Positions 7,480-15,358 of a stretch of 15,358 nt of DNA are shown here, in pieces; position 1 is the stretch's first letter; each line of letters starts with the position of its first letter. The notes beneath the pieces are model-generated. The model searched no databases, was not told where the DNA came from, and saw only the letters and a list, made by a program, of their open reading frames with translations. The stretch comes from JOPF136 sp035517515 (GTDB taxonomy: Bacteria; Acidobacteriota; Terriglobia; Acidiferrales; UBA7541): positions 1 to 15,358 of the forward strand of contig DATIYQ010000058.1 of the NCBI GenBank assembly GCA_035517515.1, read 5' to 3'. The position numbers were made by a program, and so were the translations under genes.

Positions 7480-9252
7480 TCAAAATGTGGGATTTCGCGG
7501 GAATTTGGAAAATGGCAGGCGGACGGCGCCGGGGCTTCCGCACGGCAATGCCGCCCCCAGCGCGTTGATGCAGAACTGGTCGGTACGAATGCTCGGATTC
7601 GGCAGGTAGCAGTTGGTCCCGGAGCAGGTGGGGAGGGGATTCGCAAAGCCGGAAGCCGCGCCGTTGGCCACGAAGTCGTCCCGGTCCGCCCCATCGCCGC
7701 GAACCCCCAGGCCTCCCAGCAGTTTCCCGGTGGAGTCATAGAGACCCACACCGCCCGCGGCGAGGAAGGTGGTTCCACTCTGGTTCGGCCCCAGCGGCTG
7801 CGAGGCTTGCCCGCAGGTGTGCGAGAAAATCGTGGCCACGTCGTTCACAAACAGGAAGAAGAGCGGGCCCACCGGCGAGCCGTCAATATCCGGAGGAAAC
7901 AGCGGCTGGCCCATGAAGTTGACGGCGCCATTGGTAATCGCGGTGCCCGCAGGCACGGAAGGAACATCGCCCGGCACGATGCCGCCGGGCCAACCACCAT
8001 TGAAATAGACCTCGTTGCGCGCCAGGGTGACCGCCACATCGATGCTTTCGATGGTGGCGTCTCGCATGTGGCGCAGGCCGATAATGGTGCCGTCCAGATC
8101 GGCGATGGCGATGGTCATTTGCGTGCGCGAGCCCTGCGGCAGGCGAAGCGCGCTGCGGGTAAGGCTGGCGGTGGTCACCGCCGCGTCCAGAATTTCGGTG
8201 ACCTGGGCCACGGTGAGTCCACCCAGCGGGCCGGCCACGGGACCAATCAGGTCGCCGTCCGGTACGGGACCCGGGCTATCCACGGGACTGAATCCGGGGA
8301 GGTAGGCGCCGTCCGCGGTTCCGGCACTAAAGCCGGCCGGAATCGTGGTGTTGACGACAAAAGGAAGGGCCACACCGCCGATCAGCACTTCGCCCGGAAA
8401 TGGCACCACCAGCCCGAATCCGGGTGAAAACGCCCCGGAGAACGCGGCATATTCCGCCACGTCAATATTTACGGCTACAACTCCCACGCCGCCCACCATA
8501 AAGGTGTCGCCGTTCAGGTTCTTTTTGTAAATCGGAACGCCGCCCGGGTTGACCGCCCCGGGAAGACTGTCCATCACATTCGCCTTGCCGGTGACGATTC
8601 CGAAGCCGGGAGTATTGGCAGGAAACGGCGGCGAAAGCGCGAAGGTCTGGGGATAGGCCTTGCCCGGGTTGTAAGGGACGGCGGGAGAATCCAGCCGGCA
8701 GCCGCGGTTGCTGCTCTCAATCGAATACAGGTCGCCGTTCCCCGCGTTCATCACCCCCGGTGGAAAATGAATCTCTCCCAGGAAGCGCAAGGAGCGCGTG
8801 GAGAGCGGCGCCTGATCGATGCTGAATAGGGCTGTGGCCCGGGCCAGGCCCACGGCCAGGTCCGGAGTGTCAATCGTCTGGCCGTAGTAGGTGGAATTGG
8901 CTGGAGCGGAAGGCTTCTGGTACACCGCCAGCACGTCTCCCTGGCGGTCCACCACGGCAATGGCCATGGTGTCGTCGTTTACGGAAGCAGCCGCGGCCTG
9001 GACGATGCTGGTGACATCCGCGGCAGTGAGCACCGCGTCAGGGCCAGGCGGAGGCGCAGGATAAACCGGGGACCCCGAAGAGGAACTCGGGGGGTCGCCA
9101 CCGCCGGTGCATCCGCTCAAGGCGAAAGGCAGCAGGAACGACATCATCCACGCAGCCAGCTTGCGGGCGCGCACACCGACACGTGCCGGGTCGCGTGTAG
9201 CAGAGTGCCCTGCGCTCGCCGCGTTCTGGGAGTTGGCGGTCGAAATAGCCAT
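7480..9252 (-). CDS. Putative lipoprotein with two GlcG/HbpS-like domains
   Basis: A 590-residue protein predicted to be lipid-anchored. The hydrophobic segment WMMSFLLPFALSGC ends in a lipobox with Cys48, followed by a Ser/Pro-rich linker to about residue 73. Two copies of a GlcG/HbpS (DUF336-like) domain follow, at about 75-270 and 345-536. Each starts LT-x-A/V-x-V-T-x-I, contains an IA(V/I)xDxxG strand and a helix like DxAVxLAR, and ends with a Gly-rich GGVGV-type strand. HbpS-type members bind haem, others are uncharacterised. The last 50 residues hold five cysteines (480-571). The ATG at 9252 gives an unusually long 35-residue n-region. A GTG at 9174 would place the Cys at position 22, more typical, but neither start has a good ribosome site. 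It converges on the tautomerase gene with a 31-base gap. Confidence 0.82.
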   Translation of the reverse strand: MAISTANSQNAASAGHSATRDPARVGVRARKLAAWMMSFLLPFALSGCTGGGDPPSSSSGSPVYPAPPPGPDAVLTAADVTSIVQAAAASVNDDTMAIAVVDRQGDVLAVYQKPSAPANSTYYGQTIDTPDLAVGLARATALFSIDQAPLSTRSLRFLGEIHFPPGVMNAGNGDLYSIESSNRGCRLDSPAVPYNPGKAYPQTFALSPPFPANTPGFGIVTGKANVMDSLPGAVNPGGVPIYKKNLNGDTFMVGGVGVVAVNIDVAEYAAFSGAFSPGFGLVVPFPGEVLIGGVALPFVVNTTIPAGFSAGTADGAYLPGFSPVDSPGPVPDGDLIGPVAGPLGGLTVAQVTEILDAAVTTASLTRSALRLPQGSRTQMTIAIADLDGTIIGLRHMRDATIESIDVAVTLARNEVYFNGGWPGGIVPGDVPSVPAGTAITNGAVNFMGQPLFPPDIDGSPVGPLFFLFVNDVATIFSHTCGQASQPLGPNQSGTTFLAAGGVGLYDSTGKLLGGLGVRGDGADRDDFVANGAASGFANPLPTCSGTNCYLPNPSIRTDQFCINALGAALPCGSPGAVRLPFSKFPRNPTF

Positions 9253-9414
9253 TCCAGTCTGACAGGTAGTATCACACCGCGAGGACACACTCAACCCCTG
9301 TTCCGAGCGAGTTTCCAAATTTGGCCTCCCGGGGTACCCTGAGAAACATTTTCCGGGAAAACCGTTGCAAACCCGGGGAGTTCTGAGGCAATTTAAGGGC
9401 GCCTTCCTGCACCT
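9253..9414. promoter_or_regulatory. Divergent intergenic region between lipoprotein and barrel-cytochrome genes
   Basis: 162 bases that must carry the promoters for both directions. The local base composition is more AT-rich than the flanks, with AAATTTGG near 9317-9324 and CAATTTAAG near 9389-9397. A TTGCAA at 9365-9370 followed after 18 bases by CAATTT is the best forward candidate, but it is a poor match. No clear operator repeat was identified. Confidence 0.35.
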
Positions 9415-11715
9415 ATGGAGATGGGAGTTCCGCAGATCGGGCGCAAGCCCACCGGCCCAGTCCCGGTAAGGCCGCGGCCTCGTGCTTTCGCGGCCTGTTT
9501 GCTGCTGGTCTGTTCCGCGGCGTTCCCAGCAGCCCCACGAGTGTGGGCGCAGCAAGGGACCGCGCGGCCGGGCGATGATCCGGCGGCTCCCACCGGCAGC
9601 GCACAAATTCAGCAGGAAAAGCCCGGGCCGCAACGCATTCCGCGCCAGACGCGCCCGGACACCGGGACCATTGAAGGGATCATCCGCCAGGCGTCTGCCG
9701 ACAACGCTGCGCGGCCTTTGGCCGGGGCGCTGGTGACGGTGCGAAATCTTGCCAACGGAGAAATCCACGCGGCCTCGGCCGATGGCGGGGGCGTCTTCCG
9801 GCTGCTGCAACTGCCCGCGGGGGATTACGAATTGAAAGTGGAAGCCGCGGGCTTCGAACCGCTGGGCCGGCCCAAGGTGCCGGTGGCCGCGGGGGAACTG
9901 GTGATCATCGAAGTCTCCCTGGTATCCGCCGCGGCGACGGTCCCAACCTCGCGGGTGCCGGAGCGTCCGGAGTTGGGGCCGCCCCTTCCGGCTCCCTTGC
10001 CGGCCATTACCGCCACGTATCGCGAGTGGCGGCGGCGTCCCGATTGGGATCCAAATTACGAATACTATCCGCTGCCAGAGGTGCTGGTTCCCGATTCGCA
10101 GATTTACTCGACGCTGCCGGACCGCTGGCACCCGGAGATGCCCCCCTTCCGCCGTTACGCGGTGAAGGGCGAATTTCCCTATGTGACCGGCCACCTTTAC
10201 AATTCGTTCAATCGCAACCGGCTGAAGGGCGATTACCCGATCTGGCCGGAGGTGTTTGGCCCGCAGACGTTTTTCGACCTGACCGCCACCAGCAGCACGT
10301 TTATGGACGGCCGCTATGTCCCTTCGCCCAGCGGGCTGAGCACGGCGCAGCCGGGCAGTTCCGAGTTTTTCGGGAAGGGTGGGCAGTACTTTCTGGACCA
10401 GACGTTTCGCATAAGCATGAATCTGTTCCACGGCGACGCCGGGTTCCGCCAGCCGGACTGGCGGATCCAGTTCACGCCGGAGGCCAGCCTGAACTACCTT
10501 TCGGTGCAGGAACTGGGCATCGTGGGGCCCAGTCCGCTGAACGGCACGACGCGGTTCGACACCCACGTGGGATTGCAGGAGGGCTTTTTCGAGGCCAAAC
10601 TGGCGGACCTCAGCCCCAACTACGATTTCATCTCCATGCGCGCGGGAATCCAGCAATTTTCCAGCGATTTCCGGGGCTTCCTGTACGTGGATTCGCAGCC
10701 GGGCCTGCGGATTTTTGGGATCGCGGACAACAACAAGTGGCAATTCAACGCCGCGTATTTCTACCTGCTGGAGAAAAACACCAACAGCGGGCTGAACACC
10801 TTTGATCCGCGCGACCAGCAGGTGATCATCGGCAACTTCTACCGCTCCGATTTCCTGGTGAAGGGCTACACCATGGAACTGGTGGGCGCCTGGAACAAGG
10901 ATGACGGGGGCCTGCACTACAACGACAACGGGGTGCTGGTGCGTCCCGCGCCGGTGGGCACGGTGATCGGCATCGGCAGCAATCCGGGGGCGTTTACGCA
11001 CGGCATCCGCGTGGGTTACTTCGGCTGGCTGGGCAGCGGGCACCTGGGAAAAATCAACATCACCCATGCCTTCTACGAAGCGGCGGGGGAAGACAGCCTG
11101 AACCCGATCGCCGGCCGAAAGGTCACGGTCAACGCCCAGTTTGCGGCCGTGGAGCTTTCGCTGGATCGCGACTGGATTCGTTACCGCATCTCCGGACTGT
11201 ACTCCAGCGGCGATAAGAATCCGCGCAGCGGCCGGGCCACCGGATTCGATTCCATTGTGGACGCGCCGGATTTTGCCGGTGGAATTTTCAGCTTCTGGAA
11301 CCGCGAGGGCATCCGGCTGACCGGCTCCGGTCTCGCGCTAACACCGGATGAGAGCTTGCTGGCCAACCTGCGTTCCGACAAAGTGGAAGGCCAGGCAAAC
11401 TTCGTGAACCCCGGGCTGTATCTGGTGAACGCCGGAACGGATATTGACCTGACGCCGAAGGCCCGGCTGTTCCTGAACCTCAACTATCTGCGCTTCGACC
11501 GCACCGAGCCGCTGCAGGAGATTCTGTTCCAGCGCAACATCCGGCACGATATCGGGATGGACTATAGCGTTGGGGTGCGGTACCGTCCGCCTTTGAGCGA
11601 GAACATCGTGCTGACCTTTGGAGCTTCGGGCCTTTCGCCGATGGACGGCTTCCGGGATATTTACACGGGGAGACAGCTTTGGTCGGTATTCACCAAGCTG
11701 GATTTCGTCTTCTAA
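9415..11715 (+). CDS. Outer-membrane beta-barrel protein with N-terminal carboxypeptidase-regulatory-like domain
   Basis: A 766-residue exported protein. A signal peptide (residues about 20-45, hydrophobic AFAACLLLVCSAAF, cleavage after VWA) is followed by a Pro-rich linker, then a carboxypeptidase-regulatory-like beta-sandwich (about 82-170: TIEGIIR, PLAGALVTVRN, GVFRLLQLPAGDYELKVEAAGF). From about 200 on there are many aromatic-flanked alternating strands, and the protein ends in KLDFVF. A terminal Phe is the usual outer-membrane assembly signal. The mature part has no cysteine and so no c-type haem. It lacks an obvious TonB plug and is shorter than Oar-like receptors. The stop lies 2 bases before the multiheme cytochrome, so a pore for that cytochrome is the leading inference. 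Start choice (ATG 9415 or 9421) is uncertain because no good ribosome site is present. Confidence 0.85.
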   Translation: MEMGVPQIGRKPTGPVPVRPRPRAFAACLLLVCSAAFPAAPRVWAQQGTARPGDDPAAPTGSAQIQQEKPGPQRIPRQTRPDTGTIEGIIRQASADNAARPLAGALVTVRNLANGEIHAASADGGGVFRLLQLPAGDYELKVEAAGFEPLGRPKVPVAAGELVIIEVSLVSAAATVPTSRVPERPELGPPLPAPLPAITATYREWRRRPDWDPNYEYYPLPEVLVPDSQIYSTLPDRWHPEMPPFRRYAVKGEFPYVTGHLYNSFNRNRLKGDYPIWPEVFGPQTFFDLTATSSTFMDGRYVPSPSGLSTAQPGSSEFFGKGGQYFLDQTFRISMNLFHGDAGFRQPDWRIQFTPEASLNYLSVQELGIVGPSPLNGTTRFDTHVGLQEGFFEAKLADLSPNYDFISMRAGIQQFSSDFRGFLYVDSQPGLRIFGIADNNKWQFNAAYFYLLEKNTNSGLNTFDPRDQQVIIGNFYRSDFLVKGYTMELVGAWNKDDGGLHYNDNGVLVRPAPVGTVIGIGSNPGAFTHGIRVGYFGWLGSGHLGKINITHAFYEAAGEDSLNPIAGRKVTVNAQFAAVELSLDRDWIRYRISGLYSSGDKNPRSGRATGFDSIVDAPDFAGGIFSFWNREGIRLTGSGLALTPDESLLANLRSDKVEGQANFVNPGLYLVNAGTDIDLTPKARLFLNLNYLRFDRTEPLQEILFQRNIRHDIGMDYSVGVRYRPPLSENIVLTFGASGLSPMDGFRDIYTGRQLWSVFTKLDFVF

Positions 11716-11717
11716 CC

Positions 11718-14700
11718 ATGCGCATCGCTCAGATCTTCGGCCGTAGCTCATCCGCAAAACCTGCGGCAGCGCAACATCCCGCTGCGTTCGGCTGGCTCTT
11801 GCTGGCCTCATCCGCGGTGCTCTCTTTTGCCATGGCCTCCGGGGCCGCGGGCGGCAATCCCCCGCGCGGCGCGCAGAACGCCACGGCCCCTCCCGCGGCG
11901 CCCCCCGCCGCTGAGGCGCAGGAATCCATCTTCGGGCAGGACGCCGCGGACGCCCAGCGGAAGAGCGCCGGATGCATTTCCTGCCACACTTCCGAGGATT
12001 CCCCCACCATGCATGCCAACGCGCCGATCGCCATCGGCTGCGCGGATTGCCATGGCGGCGACCCGGGGGTGAGCGTGGCCGCGGGAAGCAATCCGGGCTC
12101 CAGCGAATATCAGGACGCGAAGCACAAGGCCCATCCGCAGCCGCGCAACAAGGAATTGCAGGACCGGGCCGGGGTTCCGCCGGATTTCTACGCGATGTGG
12201 CTGAAGGAGAGTCCGGAGTACGTCCGGTTCGTGAATCCCGGCGATTTGCGCATCGCCAATCAGACCTGCGGCCAGTCTCGCTGCCACGCCTACGAAGTCC
12301 GTGCCGTTTCCACCAGCATGATGACCCACGTGGGCTTCCTGTGGGGCACGGCGCTCTACAACAACGGCTCCTATCCGTTCAAGAACACCCGTTTCGGCGA
12401 GAGCTATACGGTGGACGGAGAACCGCGGGGGATCAAAGCGTATCCAAAACCGACGGCCGAAGAGACACGCTTGAAGGGCTGGATGCCGGAGCTCACCCCG
12501 CTGCAGCGCTGGGAAATCTCACAGCCCAGCAACGTACTGCGCGTCTTCGAGCGCGGCGGGGGCAAGAAGGGCGAAGCGGGAATCCCCAATACGGAAGAAG
12601 ATCCTGGCAAGCCGGATGTGAAGCTGAGCAACCGCGGGTTTGGAACGCTTCTGCGTACCGACCCGGTGTTCCTGGGCTTGCAGAAGACCCGCCTGGTGGA
12701 CCCCGTGCTGAGCATGCCGGGCACCAATGATCATCCCGGGGACTATCGCGCCAGCGGTTGCACCGCCTGCCATGTGATCTACGCCAACGACCGCGACCCG
12801 CTGCACTCGGGCCCCTATGCACAATTCGGGAATCTGGGGCTCACGGCCACCAGCGACCCGACGATTCCGAAGAACGAGAGCGGCCACGGCATCAAGCACG
12901 TCTTCACCAAGGCCATCCCCTCGAGCCAGTGCATGATCTGCCACGTCCACCCCGGTACGAACTGGATCGCGGCGTACTACGGCGTGACCTGGTGGGACAA
13001 CGAGGTGGACGGCAAGCATATGTACCCGGAGAAGCAGCACAACCCGAGCGAGCAAGAGCTGTATGAAGTGAGCAAGCGCAACCCGGAAACGGCGGCGGCG
13101 CGCGGGTTGTGGTCTGACGAAAAGTTCCTGGATAACCTGGGCACGCCGGAATTCAACTCCAAGCTGGAGACCACCAAGTTCGCGGATTTCCACGGCCATG
13201 GCTGGGTGTACCGCGCCGCCTTCAAGCACGACCGCAAGGGCAATCTGCTGGACGGGGACGGCAACATCATTCCTTTCGACGACCCCCAATTGAAGGACAA
13301 GCGCGTGCAACTGGCGGACATCCACATGGATAAGGGCATGCACTGCATCGATTGCCACTTCCGCCAGGACAACCACGGAGACACGCACCTCTACGGGGAG
13401 CCCCGCGCGGCGGTGGAGATTGACTGCATTGATTGCCACGGCTCGATCGAGCACAAGGCCACGCTGGTGACCTCCGGCTTTGCCGCGCAGACTCCGGGCT
13501 TTCCGCTGGAGGCCTATCGGACCCCGTATGGGCAGCGGCAGTTCGAGTGGCGCGAGGGGCGGCTCTACCAGCGCTCCATGGTCACGCCGGGAATCGAGTG
13601 GGAAGTGGTGCAGACGCTGGATACCATCACGCCCGGCAACGCCCACTACAGCGAAAAGTCGCGCTGGGCCAAGACACTGCAAAAGGACGGCAAGACCTGG
13701 GGCAGCGTGCCGGAGGACCACTCCAAGCTGGCGCACGAAAACAGCAAGATGAGCTGTTTCACCTGCCACACCTCCTGGACCACCAGTTGCTTCGGCTGCC
13801 ACCTGCAGCAGAAGGCCAACGCCAAGCGGCCCATGCTGCACTACGAGGGCATCACCACGCGGAATTACATCAGCTACAACTTCCAGGTGCTGCGCGACGA
13901 CATGTGGATGATGGCCATCGACGGCACCGTGACCCATCACCGGTTTTCGCCGGCGCGCTCCTCCTGCGCCATCCTGGTCAGCTCCCAGAACCTGGACCGC
14001 GACTGGACCTACTACGTGCAGCAGACCATCTCCGCCCCGGGGTTCAGCGGAGAAGCCTTCAGCACCTACGTGCCGCACACCGTGCGCTCGAAGGAAACCA
14101 AGACGTGCAGCGATTGCCACATCTCCAACGCGCGGGATAACAACGCCTGGATGGCTTCGATGCTGCTGCAGGGCACCAATTTCATGAACTTCATCGGCCG
14201 CTACGTGTTCGTGGCCACGGGCAGCAAAGGGTTCGAAGCCGTGGCCGTGGCCGAACATGACGAGCCGGAAGCCATCTACGGCAGCGATCTGCAGCGCATG
14301 GCCTACCCGGACAACTACAAACGCTTCGTCGAACACAAGCGCGAACTGACCACCGCGGTGGAGCACCACGGGGATGTGCAGGACCTGCAGGCCCGCGGCG
14401 AATACGTGTACGCCGCCGAGGGCAAGCACGGATTCCGCATCTACGACATCGCCAACGTGGATAACAAGGATTTCTCCGAGAAAATCACCACCGCCCCGGT
14501 TTCTCCCTTCGGGCAGAAGTTTTACCTGAAGACCAAGGATGCGGCCGCGGTCGCCTCTCCCACCACGCTTGGTGTGGACCCCCTGCGCGTGGTGCCTCCG
14601 GAAAATGAAGAGCAGCCCATCAACCTGATTTACGGTTTCCTGTTTGTGGCCGACCGCGAGGAAGGCCTGGTGGTGGTAGGGGATCCGAACCTGAAGCACC

Positions 14701-15358
14701 GGATGCCCGGGGTTGGCACCTTGCTGGACGGCGACCCCACCAACAACTTCCTGAAGCGCGCCTATGCCTTCAATCCCAACGGCGCGCTCCATGGCGCCCG
14801 GCGCATCATCACCGTGGGCACCTTTGCCTATGTGCTGTGCGACAAGGGCCTGGCCGTGGTGGATTTGAGCAATATGCTGGAGCCCAAGCTGGCCGCGGAA
14901 ATCGGCGCGCCGGACCTGGTGGATGCGCGCGCCATCACCGTGCAGTTCCGGTATGCCTTCGTGGTGGATAAAGAAGGATTGAAGGTGCTGGACGTGACCG
15001 ACCTGGGGCATCCCCGCCGCGTGCCCGGGGCGCTGGTTCCCTTCCCCGACGCGCGCAACGTGTACGTCGCGCGCACCTATGCCTACGTCTCCGCGGGCGC
15101 GCAGGGCCTGGCCATTGTGGACGTGGAGCAGCCGGAGGCGCCCAAACTGGACCAGGTGTTCACGGCCGACGGCGCCATCAACGACGTGAACGATGTGAAG
15201 ATCGGCATGGTCTCCGCCAGCGCGTTTGCGTTTGTGGCCGACGGGAAAAACGGCCTGCGCGTGCTGCAGATCATCTCGCCGGAAGACGATCCGCATTACA
15301 GCGGCTTCAGCCCGCGGCCCACGCCGAAACTCATCGCCAGCTACAAGACCCACGGCCC
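11718..15358 (+). CDS. Decahaem cytochrome c fused to LVIVD-repeat beta-propeller, 3' end missing
   Basis: An open frame of 1213 codons without a stop, continuing beyond the window. The N-terminus has a signal peptide (hydrophobic about 24-41), then a Pro/Ala-rich linker. Haem motifs CxxCH start at Cys 86, 108, 348, 405, 543, 570, 680, 691 and 797, and there is one CxxxxCH at 184 (C-GQSR-CH), making ten likely c-type haems. From about residue 829, at least seven LVIVD-type repeats follow (near 829, 895, 975, 1035, 1078, 1120 and 1169), each like YAFVxDxxGLxVLDV with about 42-residue spacing in the later copies. These should form a beta-propeller. No terminal reductase signature is seen. It begins 2 bases after the barrel gene with no clear ribosome site, so translation is probably coupled. 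The likely location is the periplasm or cell surface, with a role in electron transfer. The partner and acceptor are unknown. Confidence 0.9.
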   Translation, partial: MRIAQIFGRSSSAKPAAAQHPAAFGWLLLASSAVLSFAMASGAAGGNPPRGAQNATAPPAAPPAAEAQESIFGQDAADAQRKSAGCISCHTSEDSPTMHANAPIAIGCADCHGGDPGVSVAAGSNPGSSEYQDAKHKAHPQPRNKELQDRAGVPPDFYAMWLKESPEYVRFVNPGDLRIANQTCGQSRCHAYEVRAVSTSMMTHVGFLWGTALYNNGSYPFKNTRFGESYTVDGEPRGIKAYPKPTAEETRLKGWMPELTPLQRWEISQPSNVLRVFERGGGKKGEAGIPNTEEDPGKPDVKLSNRGFGTLLRTDPVFLGLQKTRLVDPVLSMPGTNDHPGDYRASGCTACHVIYANDRDPLHSGPYAQFGNLGLTATSDPTIPKNESGHGIKHVFTKAIPSSQCMICHVHPGTNWIAAYYGVTWWDNEVDGKHMYPEKQHNPSEQELYEVSKRNPETAAARGLWSDEKFLDNLGTPEFNSKLETTKFADFHGHGWVYRAAFKHDRKGNLLDGDGNIIPFDDPQLKDKRVQLADIHMDKGMHCIDCHFRQDNHGDTHLYGEPRAAVEIDCIDCHGSIEHKATLVTSGFAAQTPGFPLEAYRTPYGQRQFEWREGRLYQRSMVTPGIEWEVVQTLDTITPGNAHYSEKSRWAKTLQKDGKTWGSVPEDHSKLAHENSKMSCFTCHTSWTTSCFGCHLQQKANAKRPMLHYEGITTRNYISYNFQVLRDDMWMMAIDGTVTHHRFSPARSSCAILVSSQNLDRDWTYYVQQTISAPGFSGEAFSTYVPHTVRSKETKTCSDCHISNARDNNAWMASMLLQGTNFMNFIGRYVFVATGSKGFEAVAVAEHDEPEAIYGSDLQRMAYPDNYKRFVEHKRELTTAVEHHGDVQDLQARGEYVYAAEGKHGFRIYDIANVDNKDFSEKITTAPVSPFGQKFYLKTKDAAAVASPTTLGVDPLRVVPPENEEQPINLIYGFLFVADREEGLVVVGDPNLKHRMPGVGTLLDGDPTNNFLKRAYAFNPNGALHGARRIITVGTFAYVLCDKGLAVVDLSNMLEPKLAAEIGAPDLVDARAITVQFRYAFVVDKEGLKVLDVTDLGHPRRVPGALVPFPDARNVYVARTYAYVSAGAQGLAIVDVEQPEAPKLDQVFTADGAINDVNDVKIGMVSASAFAFVADGKNGLRVLQIISPEDDPHYSGFSPRPTPKLIASYKTHG

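Noticed and set aside
7480..11067. A 1195-codon minus-strand open frame
   Set aside because: Only the part from 9252 down is a gene. The upper part lies opposite the barrel gene, is His/Arg/Gly-rich with no domain, and crosses the divergent promoter region. It is a codon-bias shadow.
12519..15353. A 944-codon minus-strand open frame
   Set aside because: It is opposite the multiheme cytochrome, whose plus-strand frame has ten haem motifs and LVIVD repeats. The minus frame has typical antisense composition (Val/His/Arg/Gly-rich).

Overview
The window looks like a chromosomal stretch from a high-GC member of the Acidobacteriota, probably environmental. The main clues are a permease of the ADOP type (acidobacterial duplicated orphan permease) at the left edge, an outer-membrane barrel protein with a carboxypeptidase-regulatory-like domain at its N-terminus, and the general codon style. 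The assignment is an inference from gene content, since no rRNA or other phylogenetic marker is present.

Layout: (1) 1-2161 (+) is the 3' part of an ADOP/MacB-FtsX permease. (2) 2235-2813 (+) is a secreted cytochrome P460-family protein with one CxxCH. (3) 3096-3840 (-) is a two-gene unit: a 75-residue protein overlapping an AbiEii-like nucleotidyltransferase, with a consensus TATAAT upstream. (4) 3962-7448 (+) holds three separately spaced metabolic genes: class II fumarase (fumC), soluble pyridine nucleotide transhydrogenase (sthA) and a tautomerase-superfamily protein resembling malonate semialdehyde decarboxylase. (5) 7480-9252 (-) is a lipoprotein with two GlcG/HbpS-like domains. (6) 9415-15358 (+), divergent from it, is a two-gene unit: an outer-membrane beta-barrel protein and, 2 bases after its stop, a very large multiheme cytochrome c that runs off the right edge.

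The most interesting part is the right-hand pair. The cytochrome has nine CxxCH motifs plus one CxxxxCH in its first ~800 residues, followed by at least seven LVIVD-type repeats that should form a beta-propeller. Its upstream partner is a cysteine-free barrel ending in phenylalanine. By analogy with porin-cytochrome conduits, the pair may move electrons across or onto the outer membrane. The divergent GlcG/HbpS-type lipoprotein, from a family that includes haem-binding members, may belong to the same system. These functional links are inferences from gene order and motifs. The cytochrome is easy to miss because its reading frame has no stop inside the window, while a long spurious frame lies opposite it.

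No tRNA, rRNA, CRISPR array, insertion sequence or attachment site was seen, and no gene-free stretch exceeds 300 bases.
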